Shown: positions 31,254-42,591 of the stretch, in pieces
Position numbering within the stretch: position 1 is the first letter of the stretch
Layout: the number at the start of each line of letters is the position of its first letter
From: Adenophora triphylla var. japonica
Taxonomy: Eukaryota; Streptophyta; Magnoliopsida; Asterales; Campanulaceae
Reading direction: 5' to 3'
Assembly: GCA_022495995.1 (NCBI GenBank)
Contig: JAFEMH010000341.1
Span: 186,001-250,000 of the forward strand
DNA length: 64,000 nt
Made by a program: the position numbers and the translations under genes
The notes under the pieces: generated by a model
Told to the model about the DNA's origin: nothing
Database searches by the model: none
What the model saw: only the letters and a program-made list of their open reading frames with translations

Positions 31254-32985
31254 TCTGACTCTCTGAACTGACAAGACTGAGGATTCTGGCGAACTGTCTG
31301 AGAATTCTACGCTAACAAGTCGCTGACCCGGTGTTCTCACCCACTTCTTTCTCGCTGCGGGAAAGGGATAGGAGAGGTTTAGACTCGGGGTAGGTGTTTA
31401 GGCTGAAGGCTCAAGCAATATGCAAATTAAGAATCTTCCAGTTTACTTAAAACAGTGTCTTTTATTAATTTCTATTTGGTTGGAAAAGGGGATTTGCCCT
31501 TCTTTTTCGCAACTACTCTAGATCCTGGATCAGTGGGTTCCGTCACTACGTCTATAAGCCCCTCGTATTCCACCTGTATTTCGACCTCCCAGGGTGGACA
31601 GCCCCGGGCGAGGGTCCTATAGGGCACGCGGATCCCACCGACCGAGAGAGAAGAACGCTCCTAATGGGTCTTGCGGGTCATAGGAACTTTTAACGCACGA
31701 GCAATGCGAATTATAGTCAAGGCAATACCGGGAAAAGTCTCGTCTTTCAGCCTTGATAGAATTTCGGCAGAATTTCGCTTGCGCGATTGAGGTTTTGACT
31801 TTTCGGTAATGTCTGAGAAGATAATAGGCATGGGTCGGGCGGTAAAAGCCGGATGACACAGTGTCACATTGAACTTCGTTGCATACGCCATGCGTGAGTC
31901 AAAATCGAAGTCAATGCCGGGTCAAGATCTTGCCAATTTTTCCTTGTCGGAATTTTGGCAAAGCTTCGCTTGAGCGAAAGATCTTTGGATTTTTTTGGCA
32001 AAGACTCGGTCTCGACTCTTACGCATTCCGTGCGGGTCAAGGTCAAAGTCAATGTTGGAGTCAAGATTCTACCAATTTTTCCTTGCCGGAATTTTGGCAG
32101 AGTTTCGCTTGAGCGAAAGATCTTGACTTCCGTTATGAGCTAAGGCTTGACCTTTACGGGGATATGCAACTGGGCTATATGACACGGACTAGACCAAAAA
32201 CCAACCAAAAAGTCACGGTTTTTTGAAACGTGTGACACGGACTGTGCATTGGTCGACACTGGCTGCCATGCGGAGTTTGGGGTGATTCCGTGCGCGCCCG
32301 GGAGCATCGTAAGGCTGTCCGTGACTGCAGCTGATAAACCACCCCGGGTTTAAAGGGACGTGCGTGTAAAGTGTACAGGATATATAAGGTGCGCGTAGTG
32401 TGCGGTCTCCTAAAAATGTTCCTTTTTGAGTTAAAACAGAGATTTTCATAAATGTGTTTTAAAGGAATGATTTTCGGGACGGGGGGAAATGCAACAGATA
32501 AGGCACGTAAATTTTCTGGGAGCCCCAGTCAGTCTTGGAACCGAATAGCCCCAAGCTGCCAAGGCTGCCAGATTAACCTCAATTTTTCCTGGTGGAAATG
32601 CCACTGAGGCCGTCCGGTCAGAACCCAAGGAGGATTGAGTCGTACGACTGCATGGATCAATTTTCCAGGTTCCACTCCTTTGCTATTTCAGGTTGTTTCC
32701 TGTTCAAAGTATGCACAAATCCCAAGATGCAAATGATGCAATGCAAGGCAAAGAAAGCAAGCATGATTCATGGAATCCGCGATGGGAGTCTAACCCGCTC
32801 AAAGGGAAAAGCTTTCTTTTATTATTTTTTTTCGAAAACAAAAGGATACCGGTACGTGGGATTGTTAGACCACCGTTTATCCCAAGCCCCGGGTTAGGGA
32901 GCGATACAGGAAGGTTAAGTGGTTTCCACCTATATACCAGATATCGTTTATTTTGAAAAATGAAAGCTTTTCTCCTTTGGGATAT
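31254..32985 (-). repeat. Leader of element B with tandem repeats
   Basis: This is about 1.7 kb without a credible gene. At 31690-32170 are imperfect ~140-bp units with GTCAA/TTGAC clusters and CGCTTGAGCGAAAGATCTTG blocks. At 32608-32650 is another GC-motif pair (GGCCGTCCGG, GTCGTACGAC). On the minus strand, downstream of it, CTTATATATCC occurs at about 32380-32395. The first ~1.2 kb parallels A (430-1640). C retains it from 63252 to the window end. Confidence 0.65.
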
Positions 32986-33003
32986 TCCCCAGCAGAGTCG
33001 CCA
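32986..33003 (-). promoter_or_regulatory. Primer-binding site, tRNA-Arg type (element B)
   Basis: TGGCGACTCTGCTGGGGA on the minus strand, separated from the LTR by 3 bases. It is identical to the PBS of element A. Confidence 0.88.
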
Positions 33004-33006
33004 AAC

Positions 33007-34735
33007 TGTGAATGTGTGCCCAAATTTTTGGATTCACGCGAGTTTGAAGACATCCGGTTTAATTTGAAAAACGGAGTCGCCACGCCATTTTGATTTCCTC
33101 AAAACTTTGAAAAAAAGGTTTTTATGGGTTCGTAGGTTAAGTTACCCATTGGGAAGAACGGATCGTCGTTCACCCAAGGTGCCTTGCCGTAGCAAGTCTC
33201 CCTAGATTCCATTTATCGTGCTTGCTTGCGTGCTTTCTTGTGTGCATGTGTTTGAATAAAAGGGGTGGGAATGTCCCAAGTTGTCTTCCGGACGTACAAA
33301 CTATTTATTGGTTGTCGCTCGGGATTTCTTGGATTTTATGTATTCGGAATTTTGATCCCGTCCTCATCTTGGACTTGTGATCATCGCTTTTTAACCTCGG
33401 GACTTGCGTGATCGAGAGAAGGACTCCCTTTTATAGTCCAAAATGAGGTTCTTTAGAAAAGGAGTGACCTTAGCCCATCAATCCTACACCTTAAGACGAT
33501 TGAGCTTATATGGATGCTTCATGCTCGTCTTAAGTGATAATCGGAGATATCGGGTTCAAGGTTATCTCTTTCTAAAGAAATTATGGCACCTTTTATGGAA
33601 GAAACGATGTGAAGATAGGATCTTTACACCGGTCCGTTCCAAGGTTGCTAATGGGGACATGGGGGAATGCATGTAAAAATGACATTTTTAGTGAAAAGAT
33701 GACATTTTTGGTTTGCAAAGGATGCTTTTGATTGCAAATGATGCTTTTTGATGTAAAAAAGTGATCTTTATGCAAAGGATGCATTTTTATGAAGAAAAGT
33801 GGGATTTAATATGCAAAGGATGCACAAAGATTGCATTTTGAAAGCAAGGGATGCTAAGTTCATGCAAAGAGATGATTTTTAATGCAAAGGATGCATGTAA
33901 ATGGGTCTCAGGTGCAAAGGATGCCCCTTTATTATAAAGACATAATTTTTATGTGCAAAAGATGCATTTTTGATGTAAAATGGGGGTTTTTAGGTACAAA
34001 GGATGCACCTTTAACATAAAGATTACATTTTTTATGAGAAAAGGATGCTAAAGATCATATTTTTATGAGAAAATGATGCCTATTTCATGCAAAAGATGCA
34101 AAAGGGGGAGGGGGATATGATAAAGATAGGATCTTTAATGATAAATGTCAAGTCCCAAGCAAGATAATGACAATATATGAATGCAATGAGCAATTAAATC
34201 ATATAGACAAGAATTATGCAAGGTAAGGGAGTGAGAGGTTACCAATGGTGGTTGCCTATTCTTCTTGGGTTTTTGCCTAGCGATAGGACCAACTTTTGGA
34301 GGCTTCAAGGAGGAGGGGGTGGCTTCTTGGCACCTTCAACTTCCTGATCTTCGTGGAGTATTTGGAGAGTGTTTTTATGCTGGTATTGCTCTGATTGTGT
34401 GTAAAATGGGTAGAGGAGGGCTCTATTTATAGGCAGTCTGGATAAGGCTAATGAAGCCGTGCGGCCAGAGGTCCTTGGCTAATGCAGCCGTGCGGCATTA
34501 TCCACAATGACTCAGCATGTTTCTAGAATCATGCAAGGTGGCAATTCTAGAAGCTTTTTGTAATTAAGAAAAACGTGTTTCTTAATTACTAAGCATTCCC
34601 TTCAGCCCTTAAGAGGTTTGGAACAGTTCCGGAATTGTTCCGAAACTCTAGGAAAGTCTGGGGAATTACCGGGAAATTTACCGGAATTGCCGGGAAAATT
34701 AACTGGAAGGCATGAGCCAGATTTGGGTACTTACA
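33007..34735 (-). repeat. 5' LTR of element B
   Basis: It is 1729 bp, nearly identical to 16355-18084, and followed by the TSD ACTAT. The TATA box is at 34424-34431 (minus strand), with the GC-motif pair just upstream. The short-repeat block is at 33675-34110. Confidence 0.93.
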
Positions 34736-34858
34736 ACTATAAGAACACTAAAAAGGAAGATTAAATGTAACAGATTATCGGAAGTAAAAAGAAAAATTAA
34801 AACAAAACAAAATAAAAACAAAATTATGTAGTAAAGACTTTCAAAAAGTAAACCGTTG

Positions 34859-34876
34859 TCCCCGGCAACGGCGCCA
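34859..34876 (-). promoter_or_regulatory. Primer-binding site, tRNA-Asp type (Athila F)
   Basis: The minus strand reads TGGCGCCGTTGCCGGGGA, the standard Athila PBS. It shows that the segment right of B is the displaced leader of F. Confidence 0.88.
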
Positions 34877-34882
34877 AAAACT

Positions 34883-36404
34883 TGTTCGATCGAAACCTAA
34901 CGGTTTATTTTAAAATCCGCAAGCGCACGGGCTATTGAAATATAGCGGGTGTAAGTACGAGTCGATCCCACAAGGACAGGGTTTACTTTGGGATGAAATT
35001 GCTTTTACTACTAAAATAAAAGAGATTGGGAGAAATAAAGATTGATTTAGGAAAAGAATAGAACATATGCAGAAAAATACTTTAATAAAACTCTTATAAA
35101 CGAAGCATTCTCGGGATTGGAAATCATTTAACCAAATATTCATCACATAGTCATGTCTTTTAAAATATAGATTTTCATAAAAATTAAGGATGGTACGTTA
35201 GGCTTACACTACTTCTCACGATCAAGCAAGTAGTGTTGTACCCTTCACTAATTATGCCCTATCTCTCGATGGCCCATAATTAGAAAGGATCCATTAAAGT
35301 TCTCAAATCAACATACTTTCCATTCAAGGAACATCCCTAGGCCATTGAACTACTCTCGTGATCAATGAAACCTAGTTCCTTTATATGGTTTCGTCAATCG
35401 AGATTCTCCGCTAGGTACTTCTATCGATTGACTGAATCATACAAGTTGGACGTCTCCAAAATGTAAGTCATTTTGAGATTGATATAAAGAAATTATTTAG
35501 ATGAAGATAGAAGACAAGACTTTTATATTTAAGATGATGAACAAAAGGCATTTTGAGTTTCCTACCCCAAGAATATGGGGGATTACTCACTAGCCATTAT
35601 AAGTAAGCAAGCATAAGCAATAATACGAGATAAAGATAAGAAGGACTTATGATTGTAAAGAGAGGATGGCTGGAAATAACTCTTGATATTTATTGCTTCC
35701 TTCCAAAAATACTTCAAGAACAAATGAACACTTGAATCTTCAATAATCTTTGGAAATAATGATAAAGAATTGTATAATGTATTCTAAACTTTGGATATCC
35801 TATTCTCTGGTACTTGATTGATCTCTTTAGACTGATTAAAAATGCCTATTTATAAATATGGAGAAGACTCTTCAAGGTGGTGCCTTCTAAAGGTGCCTTT
35901 TAATTCTGCAGACACCATTTGCACAGTCGAGCTAAGAGAGTTGCATGGCCGCTCCCCCTTGGCGCCAGAAATGGGTTTGAACTGGTGAAATCGCACGGCT
36001 GCTCCCGCTTTGGCTGCACGGCTACTCTGCCTAGGTTTGCACGGCCACTCCACAATTTAAGACTCGGTCACTCCATGATTTGGGGGCCAAAATTGGCCTG
36101 GAAAGGGTCATGTGCACGACCGATCTTGTGCCAAGTGCACAGCCGTGCAGGCTGGATTTTGGCCCGTGTGTTAAAATTGATCTTTCCCTTCCTTGGCTTT
36201 GCACTTAGATATCCTCAAGCTTCCATTGTTCCATAAAAAGACCATAAAACCTGTCTAAAAGTTCAATATATACCAAAAATCGTAAAATCGAAGATATATG
36301 GTAAAGGAAGCTAAAATAAACTAAATGCAACCTAAATGATACTAAAAACTAAAGAAAAGATTGATAAATAAAGGGATAAATTACTATGTAATAGTCACTT
36401 ATCA
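34883..36404 (-). repeat. 5' LTR of Athila element F
   Basis: It is 1522 bp, with TG...CA ends (minus strand TGATAAGTGAC...TCGAACA). It is partly homologous to the LTR of E in opposite orientation. Confidence 0.88.
35847..36150 (-). promoter_or_regulatory. U3 promoter of Athila F: TATA plus GC-motif array
   Basis: The TATA box is at 35847-35854 (minus strand TATAAATA). Upstream in transcription direction, 35938-36150 holds at least six GCACGGCCGCTCC-like words (plus-strand reading GCATGGCCGCTCC, GCACGGCTGCTCC, GCACGGCCACTCC, GCACAGCCGTGCAGG and others). The 3' LTR remnant carries the matching array at 5540-5748. Confidence 0.6.
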
Positions 36405-37646
36405 TTATTCATTCTGTAGGTCCCTTCTCTGATAACTTGAGTAATGATGTAGGGGCCTTCCCAGTTTCGGGAGAATTTTATTTGTTCCACCTTTCTGCTA
36501 GTTGCTTCAATTTTTCTATGTACCCAATCTCCGACTTGGAATACCTTCTTGTTGACCCTTTTGTCATGATAGGCTTTGGTTCTTTGGTTGTAGTTCACCA
36601 TCCTCATCTGAGCAGCTAGTCTTCTTTCATCTACTAGGTCTAGGTCTAGGATCCTGTTGACCTTGTTGATATGCTCATTATAGTTTGAATTTCTTGTCGT
36701 AGGAATAGCCATCTCAGCTGGTGTCATGGATGCAGAACCGAAGGTCAGTACGTATGGGATTTCCCCTGTTGGCCCCCGGGTGGTTGTACGAACTGCCCAC
36801 AAGGCTAAGGGAAGTTCATCCAACCATCTACCATCACTTCCTTCTAGGTTCTTAGTCAGGGCTGTTAGCACCAACTTGTTGGCTGCTTCCGCTTGTCCAT
36901 TGCATTGAGACCAGCTTACTGATGACTTGATGTGTCTGACTCCAAGTCTGTTCAGCTTTGCTGAAAATGCCTTTGAAAACTAAAGACCATGATCTGATAT
37001 AATAATGTGTGGAACCCCAAAGCGACATAAAGGAAGTCGTGAATAAAATTGATTGCATTCTCCTCTGTTATTTTGGCTAAGGCCTTTGCCTCTATCCACT
37101 TGGAGAATTAGTCGACTGCCACGATCACATACTTGTAATTACCTCGGGCGGGGGGGAAGGGTCCGATGATGTCGATTCCCCACATGTCAAATGGCCACGT
37201 AGGTATTATGAGAGTCTATTCCACTGCTGAAAGTCTAGGAATGTCAGAGTATCTCTGGAACTTGTCACACTTTCTTGCGTAGACTTACGCGTCATCTCTC
37301 AGGTTTGGCCAATAGTAACCTAGCATGATGATTTTTGCAGCTAAGGCTCTGGCCCCCGGGTGACCACCACAAATTCATTCGTGGACATCTACCAAGAGAT
37401 TTTATGTTCCTTGGGGTAGACGCACCTTAACAGGGGCTTTGTAAATGATCTTCTGTAGAGAATTCCGTTCATCACTGTGAACCTTACTGACTTCCTCTTG
37501 ATAAGTCTAGCACGTGCTTTATCATCTGGAAGTTGATTTTTTATATGAAGTCCATCTAGTTATCTATCCAATACTTATCCTCCCCATCTAGGATCCTTAT
37601 TCGTAGTCTTTCGTAGGTAGGTTCTTCGGCAAATACTATGAGTGGG
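36405..37646 (-). pseudogene. Old Tat-lineage integrase fragment
   Basis: Minus-strand frames show broken RNase H/integrase sequence. At 36395-36874 the C-terminal integrase reads WLDELPLALWAVRTTTRGPTG, PYVLTFGSASMTPAEMAIPT and WEGPYIITQVIREGTYRM. Further right are FGVPHIIISDHGL and VFAEEPTYERL in shifting frames. It is more decayed than B or C and of a different Tat subfamily. It is truncated by F on the left and E on the right. Confidence 0.75.
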
Positions 37647-39215
37647 TGATAAATGACTTTTCTATAGTCATTTATAGCATTTTATCTTTAGCTTTTACTT
37701 AGTTTTTATTCCCTTTTATCTTAAATTCGTATAATTTAGCTTCCTTTATTTTCTATCTTCGATTTTACACTTGTTGGTATGTTTTTAGCATTTTCTACAG
37801 GTTTTTAGTCAAAACTTGATCAAATGGAAGCTTGGGAAAAATAAAGGACCAAAGGCAAGAAAGGACAGCTCCAAAATGGACATTCAGTCGAAAACCAAAG
37901 TGGAGCGGCCGTGCGTTACTCTCTGGAGCGGCCGTGCAACCTGGCCTCAGCCAGGCCAATTTAGCCCCAAAATCATAGAGTGGCCGAGTCCCATTTTCTG
38001 GAGTAGCGGAGCAAAACCAGGCGGAGCGGCCATGCAGTGTCAAGTGGAGCGGTCGTGCATATTGGCCAGTTCAAATCTCAAAATGGCGCCAAGGCTGGAG
38101 CGGCCGTACAAGATCATAGTGCACGGCCGTGCACTTACTGTACCAGTTCATGGAAAGGCACCTTTTGAAGATGGCTTCTTGAAGAAACACAACCCTAGCC
38201 TAGGATGCCTATTTAAAGGCCATTTGTAATAGTCAAAAGATATCAGATTTTACATCTAAACACCTGAGATTACATAGCAAAAACTCTAGCAATATTTACT
38301 TCATAGATTTCTTGAAGATCAAACTTGTGTTCTTGGAGTTGTACTTGAAGTATCAAAAGCAATATAAGATCGAAGTTATTCTCAGCCTTGTCTTCAATCC
38401 AAACAATATGTTCTTCTATCTTTATCTTTATTTATGTTTGTTCTAAGCATGTCTTGTGAGTAATCTCCCATATTCTTGGGGTTGGAAACTCAAAATGTCT
38501 TTTGTTCATCATCATTTATAAAAGTCTTGTCATTTCTCTTCATCTAAACAATTTCTTTATATTAATCTCAAAATGACTTACATTTTGGAGATGTCCAACT
38601 TGTATGTTTCAGTTAATCGAGAGAAGTACCTAGTGGAGAATCTCGATTAACGGAACCATATAAAGGAACTAGGTTTCATTGATCACGAGAGTAGTTCAAT
38701 GGCCTAGGGATGTTCCTTGAATGGAAAGTACGTTGATTTTCGAACTTAATGGATCCTCACTAATTATGGGCCATCAAGAGATAAGCCGGAATGTCCGCTC
38801 GTGACAGGCGGGAGTACTTTAAACGGAAATCTTAAGAGATAGGGCATAATTAGTGTAGGATACAAACGATACTTGCTTGATCGTGAGAAGTAGTGTAGGC
38901 TTAACGGAACATCCTTAATTTTGATGAAAATCTATATTTTCAAAGACATGACTATATGATGAATAATTGACTAAATGATTTCCAATTCCGAGAATGCTTC
39001 CATTTATAAGAGTTTTTCTAAAGTATTTTCTGTGTATGTTCTATTCTTTTCTCGAAACAACTATATTTCTCCCAATTTCATTTATATTTCTTTGTAAAAA
39101 CAAATTCATCCCAAAGTAAACCATGTCCTCGTGGGATCGACCCGTACTTGCACTCGCTATATTTCAATAGCCCGTGCGCTTGCGGAAATTAAAAGAGACC
39201 GTTAGGTTTTGGAAC
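37647..39215 (+). repeat. 5' LTR of Athila element E
   Basis: It is 1569 bp, running from TGATAAATGAC to GGAACA. It ends about 10 bp before the PBS. Its 3' part is homologous to the LTR of F in inverse orientation. Confidence 0.85.
37902..38218 (+). promoter_or_regulatory. U3 promoter of E: GC-motif array plus TATA
   Basis: GGAGCGGCCGTGC-type words recur at 37902, 37923, 38030, 38048 and 38096, ending in the palindrome GCACGGCCGTGC at 38121-38132. A TATTTAAAG box follows at 38210-38218. Confidence 0.6.
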
Positions 39216-39225
39216 AATAAGTTTT

Positions 39226-39243
39226 TGGCACCGTTGCCGGGGA
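39226..39243 (+). promoter_or_regulatory. Primer-binding site, tRNA-Asp type (Athila E)
   Basis: TGGCACCGTTGCCGGGGA, one base different from the F version. Confidence 0.85.
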
Positions 39244-39362
39244 CAACAGTTTACTTTTTGTTTTTGTCTTTACTACATAATTTTTTGTTTTTAATTTTGT
39301 TTTAGTTTTTACTTCCGATAATCTGTTACGTTTAATCTTCTTGTTGAGTGTTCTTGTAGTGT

Positions 39363-40956
39363 ATGAAACGGGCTCGGATCTTCTTTGACAACTTTGATCC
39401 GGAACCCGAAAGAAGCTTTCACGAGAGACTAAGGAAACTCAAGGAGACATTTAAGAAACATATGGCAGAAGGAGAGCCAGTAACACGTGCTAGGACCCTA
39501 CGAGACTTTGTTAATCCAAGTACCCTGGGAACTAGATCCCCCATTGTTGTGCCGAATGCCAACGCGGCCAACTTTGAGATTAAGCCGCAGCTTTTACATA
39601 TGGTTATGAACAACCAATACATAGGCACTGCTTTCGAAGATCCTCATCTCCATATCCAAACTTTTTTGGAGTACTGTGACACAACTCGCATCCAGAATGT
39701 CACACTGAAAGCAATACAAATGCGCCTTTTTCCATTCTCTCTTAAGGATAAGGCCAAGCAATGGTTAAACTCGGTCCCTCAAAACTCTCTAACAACATGG
39801 GACCAAGTTCAGGAAGCTTTCCTTGGGCGTTTCTTCCCACCGAGTAAGACAGCCCAAATTCGTACGAAGATCACCAATTTTTGTCAAACGGGAAGTGAGA
39901 CATTGTACGATGCATGTGAGCGTTTTAAAGAGCTTCTCATAATGTGCCCCCACCAAGGGCTCAAAAAGTGGTTGATAGTTCATACCTTCTACAACGGTAT
40001 CATATTCAAAACAAGAGAGACCATTGATGCTACTGCAGGAGGAGCATTGATGAACAAAGGAGTAGATGAGGCATATGACCTCATTGAGAACATAGCATTG
40101 AACCACTATCATTGGTCAAACTAGAGGGAGCAACATCAAAGTACTCCTGGTAAGTATAATGTTGATGCAGTTACTCTTCTCTCTTCAAAGGTTGACGTGA
40201 TCTTAAAGAAATTTGAGAATCTTAATGTCAATCCCGTAGCTAATGTCAATATTTTGTGTGAACTATGTGGGTCTAACTCACATAGTACGGATAGTTGTGA
40301 TTTGCTTGACACTACTTCTAGTGATCAAGCAAACTTTGTAAATTCTTCCTGGCAGAAGGGGGAATGTATTCTAATACATACAATCCCGAGTGGAGGAATC
40401 ACCCCAACTTCTCCTACAAGAATAACAACGTTCTAAATCTACAACCATCTACACAACCCACGTGATTTGCATCTAAGAATTTCAATAACAATTGAATAAC
40501 TTTCCCCCTAAATCAAAATTGGATCTTTTAATAGATTTTGTAGTTGAAAACAAAAATGCTCGAGAAAAGATCAATAATGAGTTTAGGGAATGTTTTAAAT
40601 TGTTGAATGCTAGGTTCGATAACCTAGCAGTGCATAATAAGATGCTAGAAAGTCAACAAGCTCAACAAGCCATCCCAACGAGTAGACCACAAGGGAGTCT
40701 TTCCGGTCAACCTCAAAGGCCGAATGAGCATGTTAGTATGGTGAACACTAGGAATGAATATGAAATGCTAAATGAATGCCCTAGTAAAGTTGATTTTAGT
40801 CCAATCCCACCGATGATTGAGACTAATTCGGGGACGGAATCCCCTAGAGAAGAAAACAAGGACTATACCAAACTTCTAGAGAACTTGGATGCCATTAATG
40901 TTAACATTCCATTATCTGAAAAATTGAAGAAATTTCTTTATGTGTTAGACCATTAG
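39363..40956 (+). pseudogene. Athila gag of element E
   Basis: The ATG at 39363 opens MKRARIFFDNFDPEPERSFH. The capsid signature FEDPHLHIQTFLEYCDT and WLNSVPQNSLTTWDQVQEAF follows. A TAG at 40122-40124 interrupts it. Then come the knuckle CELCGSNSHSTDSC (last Cys kept, unlike F), a frameshift at about 40355-40365 at the same place as in F, and an N/Q-rich C-terminal part to 40956. It is the best-preserved Athila gag in the window but not translatable as one protein. Confidence 0.82.
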
Positions 40957-40969
40957 AGCAATTGCTTTA

Positions 40970-41852
40970 GGAGAAAAAGAGGCTAGTGGAATATGAGAAT
41001 GTTATGTTAGCGGAGGAAGTTAGTGCAGTTTTGTAAAATAAGCCTCCTCCAAAATTAAAGGATCCGGGTACTTTTTCGATTCCTTGTTGCGTTGGAAGAA
41101 TTAACATAGATAACACTATGGTTGATTTAGGAGCTAGTGTAAGTTTAATGTCATTATCAGTGAGTGAGAAACTTGGTGTTGGGGAACTCAAACCCACCAC
41201 CATGTCTCTTCAATTGGCAGATCGTTCCATACAATATCCCATCGGTATAATGGAAAATATGCCATGTAGAGTAGGGAGTTTGATCATCCCTATCGACTTT
41301 GTGATCCTTGATATGGAAGAAGACCATCAAATCCCGATCATATTAGGAAGGCCATTCCTTGCCACCGCAGGGGCAATTATTGATGTAAAGAATGGCACCT
41401 TCTCCCTAAATGTTGGGAAGGAAAAGGTTGAGTTCGATATGAAAAGAACCGACCTTGAGGATCCTTATCTAGAGACCTACACCCCAAGCGAAGAATATGA
41501 AGAGGGTGAGGGGTCGCAATCTAAGGAAAAGATGAAAAAGCATCTCATGAATGATAAATCTTTAGATTGTGATAGTGATTATGATGTGATAAAAATTTCT
41601 GCATGTCTCGATACTAACAATGCAGCGAAGAAGCCAAAGAGAACAAAGATGCCAAGTAAGAAAGGCACTTCAAAATTTCGAAAGTGCACGGACTATAGGC
41701 AACTTGTTCTACCAAGAAAAAGATCGGGATGGAAAGCTTGTGTGCCGCAGAAAATTTTAATCACTCTGGAAGGAATGCATTGGCGAGTTGTCAAAGACGA
41801 TAGACCGCCAAGATATCACGCATCACCTATTATAGGAAAGGGGTCGAGCTAA
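40970..41852 (+). pseudogene. Athila protease of element E
   Basis: The protease frame contains PPPKLKDPGTFSIPCCVG, the active site MVDLGASVSLMSLSV (41118-41162), and PIILGRPFLATAGAIIDV. An in-frame TAA at about 41034 precedes it. After the protease the frame continues through a basic segment to a stop at 41850-41852 and never reaches RT, marking the internal deletion of pol. Confidence 0.8.
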
Positions 41853-41933
41853 TGGCCTAAAACAAGCACCATCGTGATGGTAACCGATGGATTATTTTTG
41901 TTTATTTATTTATTTTATTTTATTATTTATTTA

Positions 41934-41934
41934 C

Positions 41935-41991
<57 letters not shown>
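41934..41991. repeat. (ATT)n microsatellite
   Basis: About 19 uninterrupted ATT units, preceded by imperfect T/A-rich repeats from 41895, between the protease and env-like parts of element E. Confidence 0.95.
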
Positions 41992-41994
<3 letters not shown>

Positions 41995-42050
41995 CTAACT
42001 TTGTTTTGTAGGAATATATATAAAAAAATGTGATGGTGAACAGTGGTAGA

Positions 42051-42160
42051 GCACGACCGTGCTCTATTTCTTGGAGCGGCCGTGCAGTTCATAACGGGTT
42101 AAACTGAGTTGGCTCAGTAAGGTGGAGCGGCTGTACAATTTCATAGCGCACGGCCGTGCA
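42051..42160 (+). promoter_or_regulatory. Internal GC-motif array upstream of the env-like ORF
   Basis: Four words (GCACGACCGTGC at 42051-42062, GGAGCGGCCGTGCAG at 42073-42087, GGAGCGGCTGTACAA, and GCACGGCCGTGCATG near 42150) repeat the U3 array of the same element inside its body, 430 bp before the env-like ATG. A CT-rich leader follows (42185-42420). It could be a second promoter for the env-like gene or a copied U3 piece. Confidence 0.45.
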
Positions 42161-42591
42161 TGTCGTCTGGGAAAACGTGTCATTTCAGTCAAGAGGTACG
42201 CCTCTTCACCCTCTTCCCCAAATTCACTTCACCTCATCCTCTCTCTCTAAAACCTCCACCCCATCTTCCATAAATCCTCCATATCCACCATATAATCAGC
42301 CAAAAACAACCTCATTCCACCACAAATCCATCATCCAAACACCTTCCCATCACCAAATCTTCCTCAAATCACCTCTCAAATACCTCAATTCCGAAAATCC
42401 CAAACTTTCACCCATTTCGAAAGTTGAAGAGATTGCTTTGGAGTTGAAGCTCAAGAAGGAAACTTTTGGGCAAATTGAAGTTGTGCAACAAGAATTTAAG
42501 GTTTTTGGACATCAATTTCTCCAGGTAACATACTTCTTATCTTACTCTATTCTTCAATTGTTGGGACTTGAATTTTTTCTGCAAATTTACT

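Larger units (their letters stand above)
16355..34735 (-). mobile_element. Complete Tat-lineage element B with antisense PMD and DUF7745-like genes
   Basis: The element is 18381 bp. It has two near-identical LTRs (16355-18084 and 33007-34735; 1730 and 1729 bp, roughly 1-2% mismatch by eye), TG...CA ends, an ACTAT TSD, an Arg-type PBS (32986-33003) and a conserved purine-rich edge before the 3' LTR. On the minus strand: leader, gag-like region, protease plus G-patch, RT, RNase H, second RNase H, integrase. Downstream of integrase and antisense: a DUF7745-like gene, a PMD gene, then a hairpin minisatellite. The LTR identity indicates a fairly recent insertion. No capsid or nucleocapsid is recognisable and the polyprotein has stops, so it needs help in trans. 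Confidence 0.92.
4874..36404 (-). mobile_element. Athila-lineage Ty3/gypsy element F, split by three insertions
   Basis: Read on the minus strand: 5' LTR (34883-36404), tRNA-Asp-type PBS (34859-34876), gag, protease, RT, RNase H, integrase, a non-coding 3' region, and a truncated 3' LTR (4874-6000). Removing copia element G, the palindromic insertion and Tat element B leaves about 9.4 kb, a normal Athila size. No env-like ORF remains between integrase and the 3' LTR. The coding regions carry frameshifts and stops, so the element is dead. The 5' flank TTATT (36405-36409) cannot be paired because the 3' LTR has lost its outer ~400 bp. Confidence 0.85.

Noticed and set aside
30655..31340. Host gene encoding an acidic nuclear protein
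   Set aside because: It is collinear with and flanked by Tat gag start and protease in two copies, so it is part of the retroelement.
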